Positions 58,468-64,000 of a stretch of DNA of 64,000 nucleotides are shown piece after piece (position 1 is the first letter of the stretch; every line of letters begins with the position of its first letter). Below the pieces are notes generated by a model, which was not told the DNA's origin, did not search any database, and was given only the letters and a program-made list of their open reading frames with translations. The DNA is from Nectonema munidae (Eukaryota; Nematomorpha; Nectonematoida; Nectonematidae): positions 346,999 through 410,998 of the forward strand of contig JAUIRK010000867.1 of assembly GCA_030549495.1 (NCBI GenBank). Direction: 5' to 3'. Both the position numbers and the translations under genes were made by a program.

Positions 58468-61400
58468 TGTGATGAATAGAAAGAATCTGAAAGGCTGGAG
58501 CTTTTATTCAACAAATAGCGCGTGAAAAGACATAACTACAATATATATATATATATAAGAATTTGCATAGTAAAAGAAAAGTCTATATTAATAGAATAGA
58601 AGAATTGTGATGTTCAGAGAAGTGTTAATGACAAATAATTAATGACAAAAATAAATATAACTATGACAGATAATTATGGTTAAATGAAAAGATATTATGT
58701 GTAAGTTTATAAACAAAAATGATGATAATAGTAATAATAATAATAATGAAGAAAGGTTATTTGAATAATACAATCTTCCACACTAATGGGAATTGTCTAT
58801 GCCATATTTCTTGACAGGCTTTCGTTCCCTTGTTGATCTTCTTAGGTGTGGTGCTTCCACTTTTGATTCTTCACCGTTGCTGGGTTCTTCGTTTGGAGAA
58901 GGATCCTTAGTGTATTCAGAGCAAGAGGTTTCTTCTAATTCCTTTTCAGTTTGGTTGGGGGCAAGATGCTTGAGAGCCACGGTGTTCTCCTTCCCATTTT
59001 GCGATTTTACCCTTGCGCATTGCGGATTAATTTCCAAAAGTTCGACTAACTCCACTTGAGGCTTTGCTTTCGACGGGATAGGGAATTTCTTCATCCAAAC
59101 AGTTTTTGTATTAGACAGCCAATCTGGAACTTTATTGTTGGCGCTGTTTCTTTCAAACTTAAATAATCTTTCATGCGGAGTTTCATTAGTTGATGTGTTC
59201 AGAAGTGTTCGGAGTGCATTCAAGCAATCTGGAAGAACGTCTTCCCATTTTTCGATGGGCAGTCCTTGAGTCTCTGTTGCTAAAGTGACGGTTTTCCAGA
59301 TAATTCCGTTGTATCTTTCGCATTGAGAATTGCCTTGAGGATTATAAGCTGTTGTGAAAGTCGAGGCTACGCCTTTACTTAAAAGAAAAGTTTTAAGTTC
59401 GCTCGATAAAAATGAGCTCCCGCGATCTGAGTGTACATATTTAGGTAGTCCAAAGATTGCAAAAACTTCTTGCAAACATTTTATTACCGTAGTTGACGTC
59501 GTATCCTTGCAAGGAAAAGCAAATGGAAATCTAGAATACTCGTCAATGATAGTGAGAATGTACTTGTTCTTGGTTTCTGATGGCAAAGGACCTTTGAAGT
59601 CGATAGATAGTCTATCAAATGGTTTTGTAGACTTTACCATGTGGTCTCCGTAAGACTTGAAGAATCTTGGTTTGCATTTACAACAGACTTGGCAGTTCTT
59701 TGTCATCACTTTTATTTCGTCCATTGAAAAGGGTAGGTTCTTTTTTCTGACAAAGTGACTCATTCTTCGCACTCCAGGATGGATCAGTGAGTCATGCAGC
59801 TCTTTTAGCTTCGTCGAGTCTTTTGAAATTGAACATGCACGTGATAACGCATCTGCAGATAAATTGTCGATTCCAGGTCGATACTTGATGTCAAAGGAAT
59901 ATGAAGCTAACTCCAAACGCCAGCGAAGCATCTTGTCGTTTTTGATTTTGTTCTTGCCATTATTGCTAAAAATGCAGGAAACTGCTTTCTGGTCCGTCAC
60001 TACGGTAAAGTGTTGTCCAATTAGGAAGTGCTTCCAGTGTCGTACCGATGCGATGATGGCGTAAGCTTCTTTCTCCACGATGTGTGCTTTGGTTTCTGCT
60101 AGATTAAGAGTTTTGGAAAAGAATGCTACAGGCCTTCCATTTTGCAAGAGTGAGGCGGCGATTGTCTTCTCTGAAGCGTCTGTTTCCACAACGAATGGCA
60201 CACCACTCTTGGTTGCGTGTAAAGCAGATCTACCAATTTCTTCTTTGAGAAAGTGAATTACTTTTATTTGACTGTTGGTTAGAGGAAAGGAGGTCACTTT
60301 TGTTAGAGATTGAACTTTCGTGGAGTAATTGGAAATCCATTTGGCGTAATATGAGAAGAATCCCATCATTCTTTTCATTTCAGCAGAACTTCGCGGTATT
60401 GGCATTTCTGTCAGAGGTTTGATGCGATCCTTGTCAGGCTTTAGCTCCCCATCACCAATCTCATATCCAAGAAACTTGATAGATGCGAGTCCTTGCTCAC
60501 TTTTGCTCCAATTGATGTTTAGTTGATAGGAATTGGCTGCGTTAAGAGAAAAGACTTTAGATTGCGATTGTGTTGCTCCAAAGTCTTCCCACAGATTATT
60601 ACATCATCTATGTAAGAAAAAGTATCACTAAGTTTATTTAACGAAATAAAGTTATTGATGTATCGCTGAAATGCAGAGGCCCCATTGGTTACTCCCATCG
60701 GAATTTTCGTGAATTGATAAAGTCTACCGTCAGCTTCAAACCCAGTGTACATTCGCTCGTCTTTTCCCAGTTCCACTTGATAATAAGCTTCGGAAAGATC
60801 AATTAAACTGAAGTATTTGAATTTGGCTACTTTATGTGCCAATTCATTTACATCAGGCAAAAGATAGGCGTCAGCTAAGGTAAACTTATTTATCGTGCGT
60901 GAGAAGTCAACTACCATTCTCTTCCCTCCGGCGGTTTTGGGAACAAGGACAACTTGAGCTCGCCATGGAGAATTGGATTCTTCAATAACTCCAGCTTTCA
61001 GCAGTCTCTGGACTTCACTTCGTATAAATCCTTGATCATCTTCACTGAACTTTCTAGTTCTTGTTATCTGAGGTCGACAATTAGCAGACAAGAATCTAAA
61101 AAGTTTCACTTCATTCGAGTTCTTTGTGGCACATGTATGACGAGCTTCAAGGTTTCCACTGTGATATTGGAAATCCAAAGAAGGTTCTTTCCACGGAATT
61201 CCATGGTGATGTCTTTATGTCTTTTGAGGAAAACTAATTCCCAAGATGACCTCTTTCCACAAGTTAGGTAAAATCAAGAACTCCACATTATCGTAGACTT
61301 TATTTTGAATTTGCAATTGAGCACGAGTTCTTCCCATAACCTGCATTTTGAACTTGCTAGAAGCCATGCTGACCTTTTTCTTTGCAGGGATATAGCTTCC

Positions 61401-62125
61401 TAAATTGTCAGTTGACGAGCAGTAATTCTTTGGTCCAAGTTTATAGTTGCTCCCAGTGTCGACCAGTACTTGACATTTAGAGCCGTTGAGAAGAACAGAT
61501 GCTTTTCCAGCTGGATTTCTTCGACGTACCACTGATGTTTAAAACGTTTTTCCTTGCAGATCGATAAACTTAATTGCTTTATTGCCATCTCATACCTTGA
61601 CGCCTTTTGAATGCTTTCTGGTAGCGTCAGGTCTCAAGTGAATGATGAGAAGTTCAAGCTTGTTGGGACTGTGATCCTTCAAACAGTCAAGGTAGTAAGT
61701 GAATCCTCTAAACCAGTGCTACCATTTTTACCACTTTGTTCTTCGTTAGGAAGAACGTCTGAACTCCTTTGGTCTGACGACTTTTCCATAAAGGGTTGGA
61801 TGTTGAATAAAATTGTGATGATTAGAAAGGATCTGAAGAGACTGGGGCTTTTATTCCAACAAATAGCGCTTGAAAAGACATAACTACATATATATATATA
61901 TATAAGAATTTACACCGTAAAAGAAAAGTCTATATTAATAGAATAGAAGAATTTATGATGTTCAGAAAAGTGTTAATGACAAATAATTAATGACAAAAAT
62001 AAATATAACTATGACAGATAGTACTTATGTGGTTAAATGAAAAGATATTATGTGTAAGTTTATAAACAAAAATGATGATAATAGTAATAATATTAATGAA
62101 GAAGAAAGGTTATTAGAATAATACA
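58468..62125 (-). mobile_element. Ty3/gypsy LTR retrotransposon fossil (right copy)
   Basis: Reverse-complement counterpart of the left fossil. LTRs lie at 58,468-58,772 and 61,814-62,125, flanked by GTATT (58,463-58,467 and 62,126-62,130), the complement of the left target duplication, so it is the same insertion event. Gag-like, protease (DTG motif), reverse transcriptase, RNase H and integrase regions are recognisable. It is broken, with several breaks and more than the left copy. Its outer third (beyond about 61,390) is much more diverged from the left copy than the rest. Confidence 0.92.
58783..61380 (-). pseudogene. Pol region of Ty3/gypsy fossil (right copy)
   Basis: Same domain order as the left copy, from protease region to integrase core. 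The integrase and RNase H part (58,783-60,405) is open and reads identically to the left copy. The region as a whole is broken. Confidence 0.85.
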
Positions 62126-62130
62126 GTATT

Positions 62131-63310
62131 GTAGTTGTTCTTACGTCCTCAAATAATTCTAATAAAGAAATATATATGAAAAGGAGATAAGGTTAGTGTC
62201 ATTGAAAAATTAATAGATGAGCTCCGTATACACTAAGTATGCGACGTTTTTAAAAAGCTTAAAAAAAAATGATTCTTTGGCTTTAATAAGGGACAATTGC
62301 TTCCGAAGAAAAAAAAATTGATCCTCAATACGCGCACAAAACACTGCTAAAAGTTTAATTACCGAAAATGAAATTATTTGAAAGAGGACGTCAAATTAGT
62401 ATTTAGCGTTTAAACGCGACTTTTAAAAACATATCACGACTGTATGGCGCTACAACTGCGTCTTTAGTATTGATAAGCATTGTTGGCTCAATTCCCATTT
62501 TGTATAGTGAGAAGCTGACAGGTTAACGTTAAAGATATGTTTGAAAGTTTAGATAAGAAGGTACAACAATCCTTATGTAGTTGTGCTCTAACGATATAAA
62601 TGATACAAAGAACTTGCTGTATTGAAAACTGCATGCAAATACCGCTATTTTTGATTTGCAAGCTATTAATTTAGGATTTGAAGTTTAGAACTCAACACAG
62701 TTTTAATAGTAGAAGATAAGTTACCTCGCGAGATTAAATTAAGTAGGTTCATATACTTTTTTAATGCGGAAAATAATGAAATGTTCTCATTAAAATTGAA
62801 ATTGTAGAATACATGTATTCAAATGCTGAAGAAAATCAAAAAGGTCTTATCCAAGTGGGAAAATTTAAGCAAGACCAACTTAGAGATGAAATGTTGTGCT
62901 TGGCACTGTACTATTATACACATGAGAGGGGATTTTATAGGTCATTTTTTAGAATTCAAGCTATGGCTTAAATTAAAAACTTTGCTTTCAAAAGTAAAGT
63001 CATGTTCTTCTTGTTACGAATCATGATATGAGGCGAGCCAGTTGCATTGTTCGATTTGCTGTCAAGACATATTTTAAGCCTAAAAATAAATGACTTGATA
63101 AAATTGAGCACGTTAGCAACCCAGGGTTCTCTCAGCTCCCAGATAAGCTAGGAAGCCCGCATTCTCGGCAAAATGGAACTTCGTTAGGAAAGCAAAAATG
63201 CTAGACGTCGGTCGCAGGAAGTGCGGTCAAAAGCCAAGAGAAAGTACTCAAGATTTCTCAAGGCGCAGGAGGACATAACTAACTTATCTCATCATGTTAT
63301 GCAAACCTGT
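62131..63310. other. Outer flank, diverged mirror of 1-1,161
   Basis: Inverted homolog of the left flank with many substitutions and indels. It carries the same weak gag-like remnant, here on the plus strand around 62,340-62,650. No intact gene is seen. Confidence 0.4.
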
Positions 63311-63700
63311 GATCCTCCAGCTTCACCATGCTCCCAAAGTCACCTATCTTCAAGCCTGTACACTTTTCATAAGTCCTCACTTAGAGGCCGACCTGTACTA
63401 ATTGAACTAAATAGAAGAAGCCACAGAAGTCGTTGGAAGCGATGTGTTAAACGAAAAAAAACTTTGATGTTACATTGGAAAAATTTTAGATTGCAACACT
63501 TGGCAAGATTGAAGATGTCATCAGCAAATATGAAAAAGTTCACGCACCTGCAAACAAAAAGAAAATATCAACAAAGAAGATTAACAAGAAGAAGTGCTTA
63601 CTTAACTCTTCACTCTTTAGTCGAATTTTACAATGTGTTGATTGAAGTAGAAACAGCATACTCTTACTCGCAAGATCTTGTTGCGTCGGTACGAAAATAA
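63221..63700 (+). CDS. Unrecognised lysine/arginine-rich open frame
   Basis: A 159-codon frame that begins in the mirrored flank and runs past the end of the visible homology. It is strongly basic (SRWKRCVKRKK, QTKRKYQQRRLTRR) and ends SQDLVASVRK. No domain is recognised. It could be a fragment of an older element's nucleic-acid-binding region or a chance frame. Confidence 0.2.
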   Translation: MRSKAKRKYSRFLKAQEDITNLSHHVMQTCDPPASPCSQSHLSSSLYTFHKSSLRGRPVLIELNRRSHRSRWKRCVKRKKTLMLHWKNFRLQHLARLKMSSANMKKFTHLQTKRKYQQRRLTRRSAYLTLHSLVEFYNVLIEVETAYSYSQDLVASVRK

Positions 63701-64000
63701 TACGCATCAGACCTGAGTCTGAGGATCACAACACTACAATATTTACCAAAAAAAGAAAAAGCTTTCCATTTGGCGACTTTGCGTAAATTAGCGCTCAAAT
63801 CCTAAGTGAATAGCCCTACGTCAGATCACCTACCGTGGAAAACGGAGAAATCATCAAAGATGAAGATGACCGGTAGAAGAAAACAGATGAAGAAGACAAA
63901 TATTGAAAGACATCATCTCCCCAACACCTACCATGTCAATTACAAATTTTGTGAAAGTAAAAACAAGTTAGCTGACATTAATACCAATGCATCTTTCAAT
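63701..64000. other. Window end, nothing recognised
   Basis: Mixed-composition sequence with short frames only. Its palindrome partner, if it exists, would lie left of the window. Confidence 0.3.

Larger units (their letters stand above)
34035..61390 (-). repeat. Right arm of giant palindrome (near-identical part)
   Basis: Reverse-complement copy of the left arm. It starts at TCACCCTC (34,035), matching the end of the left arm at 28,908. It lacks the LINE at 9,627-12,842 and carries a MULE at 34,161-37,686 that the left arm lacks. From about 61,390 to about 63,310 inverted homology to window positions 1-1,890 continues, but with many more substitutions and indels. The partner of 63,311-64,000, if there is one, lies outside the window. 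Confidence 0.95.

Noticed and set aside
1-63310. The palindrome as one giant Polinton-like or viral element with 27-kb inverted ends
   Set aside because: No DNA polymerase B, packaging ATPase, protease or capsid gene is seen; the arms consist of independent transposons, satellite and a cellular-type gene.

Overview
The window is an AT-rich stretch of animal-type genome crowded with transposons. Animal origin is suggested by a Ty3/gypsy retroelement, a Jockey/CR1-group LINE, the hAT, Merlin, MULE, IS630/mariner and pogo/Tigger families, AT-rich introns of 47-113 bp, and a cysteine-rich EB/EGF-like membrane protein. The phylum cannot be fixed from sequence alone; rotifer, nematode, arthropod or cnidarian all remain possible.

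The dominant structure is a giant palindrome. About 1,890-28,908 (left arm) is repeated almost base for base, in reverse complement, at about 34,035-61,390 (right arm). The inverted homology continues outward at visibly lower identity to position 1 on the left and about 63,310 on the right, so the left arm runs off the window. Reading from an arm's outer end inward, each arm carries: a Ty3/gypsy fossil with the same target duplication in both arms; non-coding AT-rich DNA with small unrecognised open frames; an IS630/mariner-like element whose ends are 21-bp tandem repeats; a single-exon gene for a 961-residue cysteine-rich membrane protein; G-rich runs and a GC-rich block; a 142-147-bp satellite array; a broken hAT element with a nested pogo-type deletion derivative; and AT-rich DNA leading to the axis.

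The axis (28,909-34,034) is asymmetric and built around a Merlin DNA transposon with 268-bp terminal inverted repeats (TIRs). One further complete TIR and one partial TIR follow the Merlin element in the same orientation. The point where left and right arms stop matching lies about 20 bp inside Merlin, past its left TIR, which ties the origin of the palindrome to this transposon.

Later insertions date the structure. A 5'-truncated LINE (9,627-12,842) is in the left arm only, and the right arm keeps the empty site. A MULE with a complete-looking spliced transposase (34,161-37,686) is in the right arm only. A Tigger-like element (30,978-34,012), itself hit by a 606-bp foldback-type element, sits at the axis. 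The left copy of the membrane-protein gene is open throughout; the right copy has a one-base frameshift near its 3' end. Apart from that gene pair I recognise no host gene; the rest is transposon fossils, satellite and AT-rich spacer.
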